Origin: Rhizoclosmatium globosum
Lineage: Eukaryota; Chytridiomycota; Chytridiomycetes; Chytridiales; Chytriomycetaceae
Assembly: GCA_002104985.1 (NCBI GenBank)
Contig: MCGO01000258.1
Span: forward strand, 1 to 46,733
DNA: 46,733 bases
Direction of reading: 5' to 3'
The translations under genes were made by a program, and so were the position numbers. The notes under the pieces were generated by a model. That model saw only the letters and a program-made list of their open reading frames with translations. It ran no database searches and was not told the origin of the DNA. Below are positions 20,546-32,149 of the stretch, piece after piece (position 1 is the stretch's first letter; each line of letters starts with the position of its first letter).

Positions 20546-21530
20546 ATGTCACTGGTATATCTCGACTCGGGGGAGTGCAGGATGCGATTAAGTCCAAACT
20601 GGGAGATGCTCTTCCAGTGCCCTGTGCCATACGACAAGAATAATATCCTTATAACTGACTTGGATGACATACCCGACGAGTACTTCAAAAAGGTTAGGAA
20701 TGGAGGCAGATCTCTCTTGATCAGAACCTCAAAGTTGGCGTCAGTTCCCCATCAACAAACTTCACAACACTCGGCTTTTGAGCAGGATAACTCTTATTTG
20801 ATGTCTGATTTGGACCCAGCCTTGTCCAATTCAAAGAAGCAGCGCCTAAGCAAGAAAAAATAGACGCTGTGTGACGTTGCTGGATGTTTTTACAGGATAA
20901 TGACGAAACTTAAACTGGTTTACAAGGACTAATCGACGGTCAATGTCTAATACTGATGTGTGCACGAGAATCTGGAAAATCACTCGCTTATTCCGCTTGT
21001 GCGAGGCTCCTGGATGCCATAGGATACCACTGCGTGCTGTACGTTTCTCATGAGCGACAGTGTATCTTTAATCAATTGTTTCTCTCTCAGAGTGACTCTT
21101 GAGCTTGTCAATCTTCATAGCGGTGTAGCTTGGCTTCGCAATGCCAAAACTTTGCACCAAAAGTACTAAAACAAACAGTGCATTCTGGATCAGAATTTGC
21201 AGATTTATTTTCGTCTCAGGTTTGGGATAGGCCAGTCATTTTGTTGATAGACGACTTCGATAAATTGGAAGGTGCAGGCGAAAATAATTCCCTCACGAGA
21301 CACATTGAGAAATCGCCAATTTCTAAAAAGCGTGTTTTAGCTGAAGAAGGCTGGGTGATTCACTTTACTCGCGATGAGTTTTGGATGACCCTGTGTGGCA
21401 AAGTGTTGATCATCTGAGTGATGGTATAAACGTAGTGCATATCTGGCACAATCAGGAGTTTACAAAGGGTCAGATGAGCGCTATTAGGAGGGATGAAGAT
21501 GGTATAGCCCAAAGGGTTGTGAAAACCTTT
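20546..21530 (+). pseudogene. Crinkler-like P-loop NTPase gene, probably eroded
   Basis: The first exon, from ATG 20546, encodes a small domain (MSLVYLDSGECRMRLSPN, then PVPYDKNNILITDLDDIPDE, SLLIRTSK) resembling the header of Crinkler (CRN) proteins. It then becomes Ser/Lys-rich. After a probable intron comes a P-loop-like ARESGKS within GLIDGQCLILMCARESGKSL, then CVLVTLELVNLHS and a Walker B (RPVILLIDDFDKLEGA). The large central NTPase section is mostly absent. A later stretch GWVIHFTRDEF needs a one-base shift near 21385 to reach VWQSVDHLSDGINVVHIWHN. CRN proteins are known as secreted or nuclear effectors in oomycetes and also occur in chytrids. I see no signal peptide. The family call is by pattern memory only, and the erosion is inferred from the shift and missing core. 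Confidence 0.45.
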
Positions 21531-21721
21531 TTCTCTAACAATAATAGTTATTTACTTTTTATAATTATTCCAGCATTTACCACAAACTACGAGAATAACT
21601 CATTGGGTTACGGTTTTATGCAACCCACGAATCACTTAAATCCACCCCTTTTGATCCACCCCCGAATTTGTTGTGTTTGTGAGTGTTTGCATTGCAGTCA
21701 CAAGTTTTTCCCCAAACCACA

Positions 21722-24002
21722 ATGTCCGCTACAAACTGTGAGAGGCCGCTTTTCACCCTTTATCAGCCTCATCTTCATAATCATTCTCTAACCATCCATT
21801 TAATTTTATTTAGTGTTTACCCTTGCGCCCCAGGTAACGGGTGATGCCACAACGTCATTTCAACCTAACCCATTTGCCGTCAGCCTGCCACTGTCCGTGG
21901 CCACGCCGTCCATCTTGGCGAAGATCCAAAGGGCGAAAACTTCCTTTACACCAACGGACGGTCTGTGATTATCAGAAATATTAAGGTAGTTGAGACACTT
22001 CAATCATGATCGAGCGACTCACACTAGAATAAGGACCCATACGTTTCGTCTGCCTACACTGAGCATGCGGCTCCTGCGACTGTTGCCAGATACTCTCCAA
22101 GCGGCTTCTACATTGCCTCAGGAGGTTTGTTGCCACATCCACCCCCAACCACACTGTCCCTGTTGTGCCATGCTATTGCTGCAAACCCTAATTCCCTGGA
22201 TCGTGGGCTAATGAATGATCCCAGATGAGCGTGGAAACGTGCGTGTGTGGGACACAATCAACGCGGAACACATTTTGAAGAATGAGGCTCGTGCACTTGC
22301 TGGCCGTGTCAACGATATTGCCTGGTGCTTCGAAAGTAAGAGAATCGTCGCTGTTGGTGAAGGAAAGGACTCGTTTGCGCGTGCCTTCACATTCGACTCG
22401 GTGAGAAAGGGATGGTCGTATATTGCCTCTACTAAATTACGAATAGGGATCCACTGTCGGAGAAATGAGCGGACACAGCAAGACTGTCAACGCTGTTGCT
22501 CAGCGTCCATCTCGTCCATTCAAGACTGTGACTGCGTCAGACGACATGAGTGTTAACTTCTACCCAGGAGTTCCCTACAAGTTTGAAAAGTCCTTGAATG
22601 GTGAGCTACCAAAGAAAGAACGAAATTCGAACTAATCCTGTGTCCTCAGCACACACAAGATTCGTTCAATGTGTCAGATACTCTCCAAACAGCGCGAATG
22701 ACTATTTCGTGTCTGCGGGTATGGACGCGAAGCTCTTTATTTTTGATGGAAAGACAGGAGAAAAGACAGGAGAGCTTGTTGATGGTTCCCTTGGCAACGG
22801 AAATGCTCACAATGGAGGAATCTTCTCCATTTCGTTCAACAAGGATGGATCCCAACTCATTTCAGCTTCCTCTGACGGAACTGTAAAGTTGTGGAACGTT
22901 GTCGCGAAAACGCTTGATCAAACATTTGTCGTTGGAAGCGATGTGGAGTCTCAACAAGTTGGATGCTTGTGGCAAGGAGACTTCATTATTTCTCTCTCAT
23001 TGAATGGAGATATCAACTACTTCCAAAAGGGAACAGCTGCGCCTGTCAAGATTGTTAAGGTTGGGAAATTTGATCATGTCCATTGATTTAACCTTTGATA
23101 TAGGGTCACCAAAAGGCTATTACTGCCTTGGCAACAGTCCCATCCGCCAATACCTTTTACACTGGTTCCTATGATGGTCGTGTTCATGCCTGGAGCTTCC
23201 AAGACGGCAAAGTGGCTCACCACAACGTGTCTGGTGCTGGTCACACCAACCAAGTGAAGGGATTGGTTGCCGAAGCCAATGGAAAAGTTGTCTCTATTGG
23301 TCTTGACGACTCCGTGAGATCTATTGATAATGCCTCCAAAACGTTCACGTAAGTCTATTGTGGACAATGTGCAAAGTCGCTGATTTTCCCCACAGCACTG
23401 CCTCAGTCGGTACCAGCGGTGCTCCCGCCAGTGTTGACTCACGTGATGGTGTGACTGTTGTTGCGACCCAAACAGGAAATATTACCGTCATCAAGAACGG
23501 TGTCCCTTCTACCCTAAGCGTCTCCTACGTTCCAACGGCTGTGGCCTTGAACCCAGCGGGTACATTCATTGCAGTTGGTGATGAAGAGCGCCGTGTTCGC
23601 ATCTACAACCTGGATCTCCAAGTTGTTCAAGAAATCGAACAAAACCGTGGAAGTATCACCGTTCTTGCCTTCTCCCCCGACGGAACTATGCTTGCCAGCG
23701 CTGACAAGGACCGAATGATTCTTGTTTTCAACACCAGTGACTGGACTGTCAAAATTACTCAATGGATGTTCCACAATGCCCGTGTCAACTCCATTTCCTG
23801 GTCCCCAGACAGTCTTCACGCAGTTTCCGGCTCTTTGGACACTAATGTTGAAGTTTGGAGTGTCGAAAAGCCAACCAAGCATATCAGCATCAAGGGTGCT
23901 CATTTGGAGGGAGTGAACGCCACTGCTTTCTTGGACAACAACACTGTTGTGAGTGCAGGACAAGATGGGTCTATTAAGATCTGGAAGATTGTTCACCACT
24001 AA
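21722..24002 (+). CDS. AIP1: Actin-interacting protein 1 (WD40; WDR1 family)
   Basis: Cofactor of cofilin that speeds actin filament disassembly and caps severed ends. Nine exons sum exactly to 606 codons plus stop, the usual AIP1 length. The first two exons are tiny (16 and 20 nt) and join to give MSATNLFTLAPQPATVRG, matching the conserved FAPxPxTxRG start. WD repeats follow, such as [54 protein letters not shown] and the terminal [12 protein letters not shown], consistent with the two seven-bladed propellers of the family. Introns are 44-100 nt. AATAAA at 24017-24022 follows the stop. The next gene is convergent, 120 bp away. Confidence 0.96.
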
Positions 24003-24016
24003 ACTGCACCTGATTC

Positions 24017-24022
24017 AATAAA
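24017..24022 (+). terminator. Candidate poly(A) signal of AIP1
   Basis: AATAAA hexamer 15 bp after the AIP1 stop codon, inside the 120-bp convergent spacer. Cleavage position was not determined. Confidence 0.5.
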
Positions 24023-24122
24023 TCAGATCGTCTCATTTTTACAATCCGGAAATTAAAAATTGTAAACACTTCTCATCATGGGAGAGTGGACAAATAAATT
24101 TGTATCGTTAATCATATGTGTT

Positions 24123-25142
24123 TTATTTTTTAACTTCGGAATGTCTACCTATGCTTTCCAATTGCTTTGTTTTGTTCACGTCGGATTGCACACCAAAACT
24201 ATCTGCTTGAGAATTAGGAAAGCTTTTAGCACCAGATTGCTTATGCTGCATTGAGATATTTTTGGCCCTTTCAAGATTGGATAGGTTTGCTGTAGCTTCT
24301 CGTTTCTTGCAAATGAGCAAGCTCCATTTCATCCCCAGGTTGATGAACACAAACGCCAAAGGTGCTAAGTTTTGCACATGATTCACGGAAAGCCAAAACC
24401 AGAAATTGTCCAATGTTATAGTTTGTGAGATCCACCACCAGTTAATAGCAGAATTGGCACCAAGAAGCAACTGAAAACAGCAAAAACTTGCGATACCAAA
24501 GCGTGATAATACAGAAAGCCTTCCAACATCAAGGTTGTATCCTTCTCGTTTGATTTGGGCTAAATATAGAGAGTAAACAACGCAAATAAATAAATCAAAA
24601 CTGAACATGAGACACTGGCTAGAAAGGCCCACGTAATAAGAGAAATTACTGATAAACTGCATTTGAGAATCTTCGAAAGTGACGTAACAGGCTGTACTGT
24701 TTGCAACAATGACTGCCATTTGGAGCATTGTATTTACAACAACCACGATAACCAAAAATGGAGATGACGCAGGTGCTATCAGCCTAATCACAGGATTGCC
24801 TCTGTTCCAATTGTAAAATATAACTGAGGTATCTAATGATCCTTGGGATAAGTTAGATAGAACTGTGGCTATTCGCATAACTGCCATGTCAGTTGTAAAC
24901 GTAGATATGTAGACGGCAGACATCAAAAGACAATTGGAAGTTATAATCCACAACATAAGAAGATTGAACTTTGAAAAGATTAGATTCAGCCGTTTCACTG
25001 CAGCTGCTTGATATTCTTGGTGAACAAGAACACCAAGAATAAGGACTTGCAGAAATGACCCACCAACAACTACCCAGGTTTCTTGATTCGTGATTTGGAA
25101 AGCATAATCCCAGTAGTAGGTGACGACATTGGATTCGTTCAT
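24123..25142 (-). CDS. Orphan seven-helix membrane protein
   Basis: Intronless frame of 339 residues from ATG 25142 (MNESNVVTYYWDYAFQIT). Seven hydrophobic segments alternate with short loops: near WVVVGGSFLQVLILGVLV, FNLLMLWIITSNCLLMSAV, the VLSNLSQGSLDTSVIFYNW region, FLVIVVVVNTMLQMAVIVA, QCLMFSFDLFICVVYSLYL, FGIASFCCFQLLLGANSAI and LAPLAFVFINLGMKWSLL. The roughly 60-residue tail is polar and Ser/Lys-rich. The topology fits a G-protein-coupled-receptor-like outline, but I see no DRY or NPxxY motif and no retinal lysine in helix 7. I do not recognise a family. It lies downstream of PEX1 on the same strand, 93 bp from that gene's stop. Confidence 0.75.
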   Translation of the reverse strand: MNESNVVTYYWDYAFQITNQETWVVVGGSFLQVLILGVLVHQEYQAAAVKRLNLIFSKFNLLMLWIITSNCLLMSAVYISTFTTDMAVMRIATVLSNLSQGSLDTSVIFYNWNRGNPVIRLIAPASSPFLVIVVVVNTMLQMAVIVANSTACYVTFEDSQMQFISNFSYYVGLSSQCLMFSFDLFICVVYSLYLAQIKREGYNLDVGRLSVLSRFGIASFCCFQLLLGANSAINWWWISQTITLDNFWFWLSVNHVQNLAPLAFVFINLGMKWSLLICKKREATANLSNLERAKNISMQHKQSGAKSFPNSQADSFGVQSDVNKTKQLESIGRHSEVKK

Positions 25143-25235
25143 CCTTTTTGGAACCAAGTCTTTCAAGGTTGAAAGGATACTTCACAAAAACAAAGAGATT
25201 TACAAAAAAAGCCTTTCCGTTGATAAATTATTCAT

Positions 25236-28200
25236 TTACGCCATTGTACTTTTCTTTCCCATTCGCTTCACAATCTCTTTTGCAACAGTCTCCTCATCGG
25301 CCCCAGAAAACTCGGAAAACACACGATCAAATCTCTGCTTCTCTTGTGGTGTCAATGACGCACGGGAAGTTTTTAATGCGGCCTCAAAGTGATATTGTTC
25401 GACAATAATTGTTGAAGTCTTGGTAGCTTTCGCATTCGACTTCCCAGCACTGTACAATGGCGATGTAATATTCTCATGAATCGTTTCAATCTAAATAATG
25501 AACCACATGAGAAAAAGTGAGTCGTTTTGGAAATTATACTTACACGATGCCTCAACCGTGTTCGTTCGGCTCCAACCATCTCACCGGTGCCTGCTTTCAC
25601 GGGTTGAACGACCTTGAACTCAGTAACAGTCCCTGCCTTCGTTCCCGCTGATTTTTCCTCTAGAGGTTCGTCAATCTGCTCATGAATAGCCTCCAATTGT
25701 GCAGAATAAACAAGTCCTTGCAAATCGGCACCAGTAAAATCTACACACTGCTCCGCAACAGCTCTCAGATCAACTCCAGAACTTAGTGTCACTGTTTGTG
25801 AAACAGCCTCTAGAATCTAAACGTGCGGATTAAAGAGTGGAACATTAGATTGAAGTGAAACCTCACCTCAATGCGTTCATCGAGATCAGGCATTCCACAG
25901 CAGACACTCTTGTCAAGTCGACCAGGTCGCAACAATGCCGGATCAATCAAGTCAGGGCGAGAAGTTGCCGCCAGAACATACACTCCATCTAATCCTTCTG
26001 CACCATCCATTTGTGTCAGTAACTGATTCACAACTCGGTCAGTAACACCCGTATTATCGTTTCCACGACGAGGCGCGATAGAATCAAATTCATCAAAGAA
26101 CAGAATGCATGGCTTTGCGGATTGAGCACGATCAAACAAGTCACGCACCTTGAGAAGGAAAAGACTGTAAGCGACAAAGAAAAAGGATGAAAGAACTCAC
26201 AGATTTTTCACTCTCTCCGATGTACTTGTTTAAAATCTCAGGACCCTTCACGGAAATGAAATTGAGACCACATTCCTTAGCAACTGCAGCTGCTAGAATC
26301 GTCTTTCCACAACCAGGATATCCGTATAACAAGATTCCTGAACGGAGACGCAGCGGACAGGACGCAAAGACGGGAGCGTATCGAGTAGGCCATTCAAGTG
26401 TTTCAATGAGCATTTTCTTGGGCTCGTGTAAACCTCCGATTGAGGACCACCCAAGCGCTGTAGATGTGGCTGGTTTGAGACCTTTCAAAAGTGGAGGGGT
26501 ATATCCAGAAAGAGCTGATTCGATGTCTTTGTAGGTGATATTTGTTGCCGCGTCTGTTGATTTGATACGACGGATGGCGGCGGCATGAGAAGCTCGCGAT
26601 ACTAGCGTTTCGAGATCGGTTGGTCGATAGCCTTCCGTGAGAGTTGCAATAGACGACGTGTCAATAGATTCGGTAATTTCCCCTGATTCTTTGGCAAGGA
26701 GGACTTTGAGAATCTGGAAGGGATTCTTCAGTTTAGTATTTTCGCATCAAATTATAAACTTACATCAGCTCTTTGATTACGATTTGGTGCAGTGATATGG
26801 ACAAAATCAGCAAGAGTATGAGATGAGAGGAACCGTGGATGAATGGATTGCTTGTCAATTGCAGTTGCAACGACTGTTACAGCACCAGGTGGACCATGGA
26901 TGCAGTATTTTCGAATCAGCGGAATTAAATGTTCCGCGATCTGCCGAGAGCCCAATGCGTCCGCGTTCTGCAGAAAAATCAGCTTTTGATGGTAATCTCC
27001 AAACACAAACCTCCGCATTGGCAGGCGCAATCAAATCTAAATCATCTAAAACCAAAACAGACGGTGCTTGAAACAAAGCACTAGCAAAAGCTCTGGAGAG
27101 AGAATCCTTAATCTGCCCACTCTTTTTATCCTTCAATGCAGCACACGAAACCACTTGCGAATCTACACACGTATTAAAATTTGTGAAAACGAAACTATAA
27201 CGCATACATGCAAGCGTTGAAATATCTCGTCCAAGCGAGTATAAAACTCGTTGCACAAGTGTGGTCTTTCCAAGTCCTTGGTTTCCATGCACCAATACAC
27301 CTCCCAAAGCTTCAAATAACAAAAGTCAAAACAAAACATTTTGAAAATAAGTTACCACTTACAAGCACCACCAACAGCTCGCCGCAACGTTTGCATTTCC
27401 ATCCTCGACCTCACAAGCTTTTCCAAAACCCGTGTCTCTTTCTCAACACCTCCCATCAAGGGACACACGTCGTCTTCAAATCGACGAGTAGAAACTGGTT
27501 CCACTTCAGGAGTCACAACTTGAACAATCTCAAGATTCGGCAACTCAGATTCATGTATCGCAGCCCAAGTATCGTTCCGTACAGTGTCAAGTTGTTCAAC
27601 CGTGTGCGGAAGAATTTGGATTGTCACGATTGTGTCAGAGTCGATGCAGATGGGCGTGTTGGAGGAGAGAGTCAAATGGCCAGATTTGGACTTTGGCATT
27701 TTGGAGTCAAGAAAGTCACGAAAGAGAGAAGGTAGATCTTGTACTGATTCGTTATCGGTAGAATTTAAATGAAGGGATGAGGTTGATTGTTGGGCTGAGT
27801 GTTTTCGGAGAACAAGTTTGGGTGTTGGTGTTGGAGGGTTGGTTGGGATCATGAGACTGAGTGAGAGGTGAAAGTTGAGTTCTTATATAAACGCTTATCA
27901 ATGATTGGAGAGTTACCGTATACGTTGGTAAGGTTGAAGACCAATAGAATCCCGCATCCATTTACTGATGGCAACACTGCCTGCTGGAATTCGATCTGTC
28001 TCAATTATGGCAACATTAAATTTGCCGCGTCCAAATGTTGAAGATGAGTCAGGGGCTGAGGCATCTGAAGACGGTATCTGATTCCATGGGACGATTCGCA
28101 CATACTTTTGAGAATTGATGCTATACCCATACAGCTGCTTCAAAGAGCTTTTGCAAGGTTTGTAAGGTGTATCCGAGGAAGATGGAACGCCAAGAAACAG

Positions 28201-29076
28201 AGTGGGTTCATTTTGTGATTGTATGGCAGAAGAGGGAGTTGTGATGTCTTCCAGACGAATGATGCGTGCTGAGATTCCACGCTTGTGCAATTTATCTGTT
28301 GTGGCAACTTCTTCCGACGGCTCAGCTGGCGCTGCGGTTGCAGCTGCACGAGTGATGGGGGCAATAATGATTTCGCAATCGTTGTCGAGGCGCAATACAG
28401 GGGCCTCTGGAGCCATAGAAACTGAATAGGAGTTATTTAGTAAGGTAATAAATGAATGGCGGGTCGGCAGTTGACGCACCGACTCTGAGCCTGACGACAG
28501 TTTGTTTCCTTGCCCAGACCAACAGAATCTGGCCGACACTGACGACACGGCACTGTCTCAGGAACTCTGTCTCGAGCAATTCCGCGTTTAGTTCGATAAT
28601 TTCCCAGTCATCCGGGGAGAGTGGTTCGACGTTGACAGAGGCAGCCACTTGCACGTTTGGAAGCAACTCGATCGCAGCCTATTTGAACAGTACTTTTAGA
28701 GCCTTTTTCCGAGCAACTGCACCAAACAACAACCAACAACGCACGCGATCGCCGTCGTTGAGTCCGAGCGCGGCCGCCACCGCCGAATCAACTTCGATTG
28801 TTCGTCCCGCCGAAGAAACGCCGCCGCTCCACGAAAAGTAGAAACTCTGCTTCTTGCGCGTCACTCGGAACACGGCGCGACTCGGTGTTTTCTGTTGGTT
28901 GGTTCGTTGTTGTTTTGTGGTTGGTCAACTCAGAGTCAAGTTGGCGCAATCGAACTACAAACTTCGAGTGCCGCTGCATTCGATCCGAGAACTGAAAGCG
29001 GAACATTAATGTGCTGCGACTGGAGGGGTCGCAGCGAGATGGTCACTTGCACAAGGGGATTGTGTGTGCTTCCCAT
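25236..29076 (-). CDS. PEX1: Peroxisomal AAA ATPase PEX1
   Basis: With PEX6 it forms the ATPase ring that extracts ubiquitinated PEX5 from the peroxisomal membrane. Start at ATG 29076 ([18 protein letters not shown]); twelve exons and about 1,080 residues. The N-terminal double-psi barrel is clear ([39 protein letters not shown]). D1 has Walker A GNQGLGKT and Walker [12 protein letters not shown]2 has GYPGCGKT, the YIGESEK loop, [15 protein letters not shown] and the [13 protein letters not shown] second region of homology. The end [20 protein letters not shown] is typical of PEX1. The 66-nt intron at 28679-28744 is a multiple of three and contains a single in-frame TAG. Divergent from the F-box/ankyrin gene, 150 bp apart. 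Confidence 0.96.
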
Positions 29077-29226
29077 GTGCTTGGTGCTGACTTTTCACGA
29101 GTAAATGATACACTGCTCAAGGGAGACAATTATAATGTAGAATATTCCGTGGTAATGTTGTTTCAATAAAATAGTACTGGTAGTATTGGAAATCAACCAT
29201 AGAGAAACATTCTTTCACCAACTTCA

Positions 29227-30467
29227 ATGGCATTGCCATGTCCTCTTCCATCCTTGAACACGCTACCAATTGAAATAATCCAGCAAATATTGATTCATCT
29301 TCCAATTGACTCATGTCTTGGTGAAACCGGTTTCATCTCTAGCCGCACGTTTGCGCGTCTCATCTTCTCTGACGTGTGGTTCGCGAAGAAACACTTTGAA
29401 TGGCAGTATCAACTGTCTCAATGTGGAACAAGAATATGGGACTTTCTCCGTGCCAATGATCTTGAGCTGGATGGATGGGTCGCACTGCCAATCAATTACA
29501 AAGTCCAGCTGTATCAACGCCTCCTCCTGACTGATAAATACATGGGTCGTAATATCGAAGAGACTCGAGAGTATGAATCTTGGGTTACTCGCTTCCTCTC
29601 TCGTCCACACTCTCATACGTATTGACCAAAGCCCTCCTTCAACAAAGCTATGATGCTAGCTCCCGCAAAAATAGACTCTTTAGATGGTGTTGCCGCAGAA
29701 ACCACATCGCCTCGGCGAAGTACCTTCTTGAAACTGGTATCGACCCTTCAGTCCCTCAAAACGAAGGAATTCGCATCGCAAGCGAATATGGAAACTCTGA
29801 AATCGTTGCTCTCCTCATGCAGGATGCTCGAGTCGATCCGTCTTATGAATCAAATGACGCACTCTCAAAAGCAGTGAAGAACAACCACATCGAAATTGTA
29901 CGACTTCTTCTCACAGACCTGCGAGTGAATCCTAGCGAGAAGAGAAGCAATGCTATTGCTCTTGCAGCAGCATTTGGACACTGGAATATTCTCAGCCTGC
30001 TCTTCAATGACTCTCGCGTGAATGCACCTAGAGCAATGGCCCATGCCTTCTCTTATGCTGCAAGCGAAGGATGTCTAGACGTTGTTGAGCATTTAATCGA
30101 GCTAAACGGAGTGAACTTGGAGGATCCCAATATTCTCATGTATCCATGCCTTCGTGGACACTCGGCGATTGTGGCTGCATTGCTTGCAACCAACCGTGTT
30201 GATCCAAGCGAAAATGAGTGTAATTGTCTTTGGCTGGCTGCGACTCGTGGACATGTCGACACTGTAAAAATATTATTGAAGGATGAGAGGGTGGATCCTT
30301 CGTTGAAGGACAATGAGCTCGTGCAGTTGATGTGTGATAAAGGCCATTATGAGGTTGCGCGCTTGCTTTTGAAAGATAGGCGAGTAATTTCCTATGATGC
30401 AGGGTGGGATTATATGAGCGACAAGGAATTGAAACAGAATGTTAAAGGATTATTTAGGTATGAATAA
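29227..30467 (+). CDS. F-box-like / ankyrin-repeat protein
   Basis: Two exons (29227-29570 and 29648-30467) joined by a 77-nt GTATGA...AAAG intron give 387 residues. Residues about 10-50 look like an F-box (LPIEIIQQILIHLPID), the segment that docks on SKP1 in ubiquitin ligases. The rest is ankyrin-type repeats of about 33 residues with the recurring pattern of helix pairs ending in a VDPS-like turn (ARVDPSYES, LRVNPSEKR, NRVDPSENE, ERVDPSLKD). This repeat style is expanded in some protists, chytrids and large DNA viruses. A role as substrate adaptor is inferred from the domain pairing only. The TAA stop overlaps AATAAA, so a very short 3' end is possible. Without splicing, the two halves would be separate frames. 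Confidence 0.8.
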
Positions 30468-30595
30468 AAAGCGTGCGTTCTCACATTACGCGTTGTTTTA
30501 TTCTTTGACATAAGAGTGAGATAAGAGGCATTAATCACAACGAAAAACAAACAACATCCGAAAAAGTCAACTATGTCCACCCAATCCCCGAATAT

Positions 30596-31985
30596 TTACT
30601 CGGCCTTCTTCTTGGAGCTACCGCTGTCCTTAATTTTAAGAGGTTTGGCCCATGTTGGAGCTGGTTCAGAAATTTCAACCAAAGTGTCCGACATCAGCTT
30701 AGAGGTGCTCGCTGAAACAGTCAACAGATGAGCTTTATAACAACGAAGTATCAAGGAAACTTACCAATCAATTGATCCATGTCATCCATCGTGAGTCCCT
30801 TCGTCTCAATAGGAGGCAACACCTTAATTCGGATCACACCTCCTTCAAATAGAAGATTTTTGATGTTGTAAAGACTGTGGTAAGAAGACACGACTGTCGA
30901 GCGAAACAGAAAATCAGTTTAACCTCAAAGGCAGAAATGAACCTACCCATAGGCTGGATTGGAATTTGTCCCTGAATCGCCAAGACAAAAGCTCCCTTCT
31001 TGAGCGGCAACATTTCGTTTGTAGTTTGACGACTTCTTGTTCCCTCAGGGAACATGAATACACCAACCTGTAGTGTATGATATATTTAGGAACGACGCTT
31101 CATTTCACGTGCAGGTTGGAACCCACCTTCTTCTCCTTCAACGTTTTTGCAACCTTAGACATAGTTTCGATGGCACTTCCACGGTTTGATCTGATGTGTT
31201 TTCTTGTCAGTAAACAGTGTTAAAGAGTTTTTCACTGAGTCTCACCGGTTGATGAAGACGTTTCCAGCAAGACTCATGTACCATCCCATGAATGGAATGT
31301 ATTTAATTGATTCTTTGGCCTGAAGGAGTTGATTTTAGTTTTTTGTGTTTGGTGTTGAATGGAAGCGGTTTAACGAACCAAGATGACAGCTTTCTTTGGG
31401 AAAGCATTCGACCTATGATGATGTTGATGTTAGCGAACTGCTCTTGGAAGTCATGCAAGACAAGGGTCTGCTGATGTTGAAACAGTTTGGTGTCCCCCAT
31501 CATCCATTCGTCCCATAGCTGCCGCCGCATATCCATGCCAATTGATCGATTGTATGCGGGCGTGATGCCAAAGTCAAGATGCAACCCAACAATTACTTGC
31601 TAGCCAACCGTTACCCAACTCCATGCCCCAACCAGAAACGCCAACACCCAAACAAGACTCACATGGCAACAAAGTCCATCTCACTCTGATGGTTACAAAT
31701 AAACACAGCAGGTCTGCGCTCATCAAACTCAGTGTTCCCAACAAGCTCGACTCTAATTGGAAGGAACCAGTTGCATAAATGTTTGTACGCCCACGCCAGC
31801 TGCGGGTTCCCGTCCCGATCCATTCCAATGAGTGGCATGACGATACAGGCGATCATTGCGTAGGTTGTTGCAACGGGGATCAGGAGGATGAGGACGGCCA
31901 TGCGGACAACGAATCGGGTCTGTGGCGTTGTGGCAAACAAGAAGCCAAACAGAATGAGGAGGATGAAAAGGAGGATCGTGTTCAT
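30596..31985 (-). CDS. 1-acyl-sn-glycerol-3-phosphate acyltransferase, copy 1
   Basis: PlsC-family enzyme that converts lysophosphatidic acid to phosphatidic acid. Start at ATG 31985 with two hydrophobic helices (MNTILLFILLILFGFLF; VVRMAVLILLIPVATTYAM). The catalytic HX4D motif is NHQSEMD, the glycerol-3-phosphate-binding motif FPEGTR, and further marks are IKYIPFMGWYMSLAGNVFIN and PLKKGAFVLAIQGQIPIQP. Seven exons; intron 1 is 250 nt, the longest placed in the window, but the protein aligns to yeast SLC1 without a gap across it. The tail ends SSKKKAE, stopping at 30596, with a run of lysines. It shares two intron positions and phases with the second copy at 44804-45898, which shows they are paralogues. 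Confidence 0.9.
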
Positions 31986-32149
31986 TTTGATGATGGGTGT
32001 TTGACTTTGGGGAGAAGTTGGGGATGAATTTCTGAAAGCCCACATCAACCCATGTGGTTCACAAACGTGGTCAAGAAAGACATTGCGGTATATTCAAGGA
32101 CTAATCAACGTACAATAATGATAATAATAACAATCATATCAGCCAACGT

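Noticed and set aside
24123..25142. Rhodopsin or classical G-protein-coupled receptor
   Set aside because: Seven helices are present, but there is no retinal lysine, DRY or NPxxY motif.
28679..28693. Apparent 15-nt GT...AG intron in PEX1 removing a TAG
   Set aside because: A 66-nt intron (28679-28744) with the same acceptor removes the TAG, keeps the frame and gives the normal spacing between the barrel strand (NDGDR) and LPNVQVA. Ordinary size is preferred.
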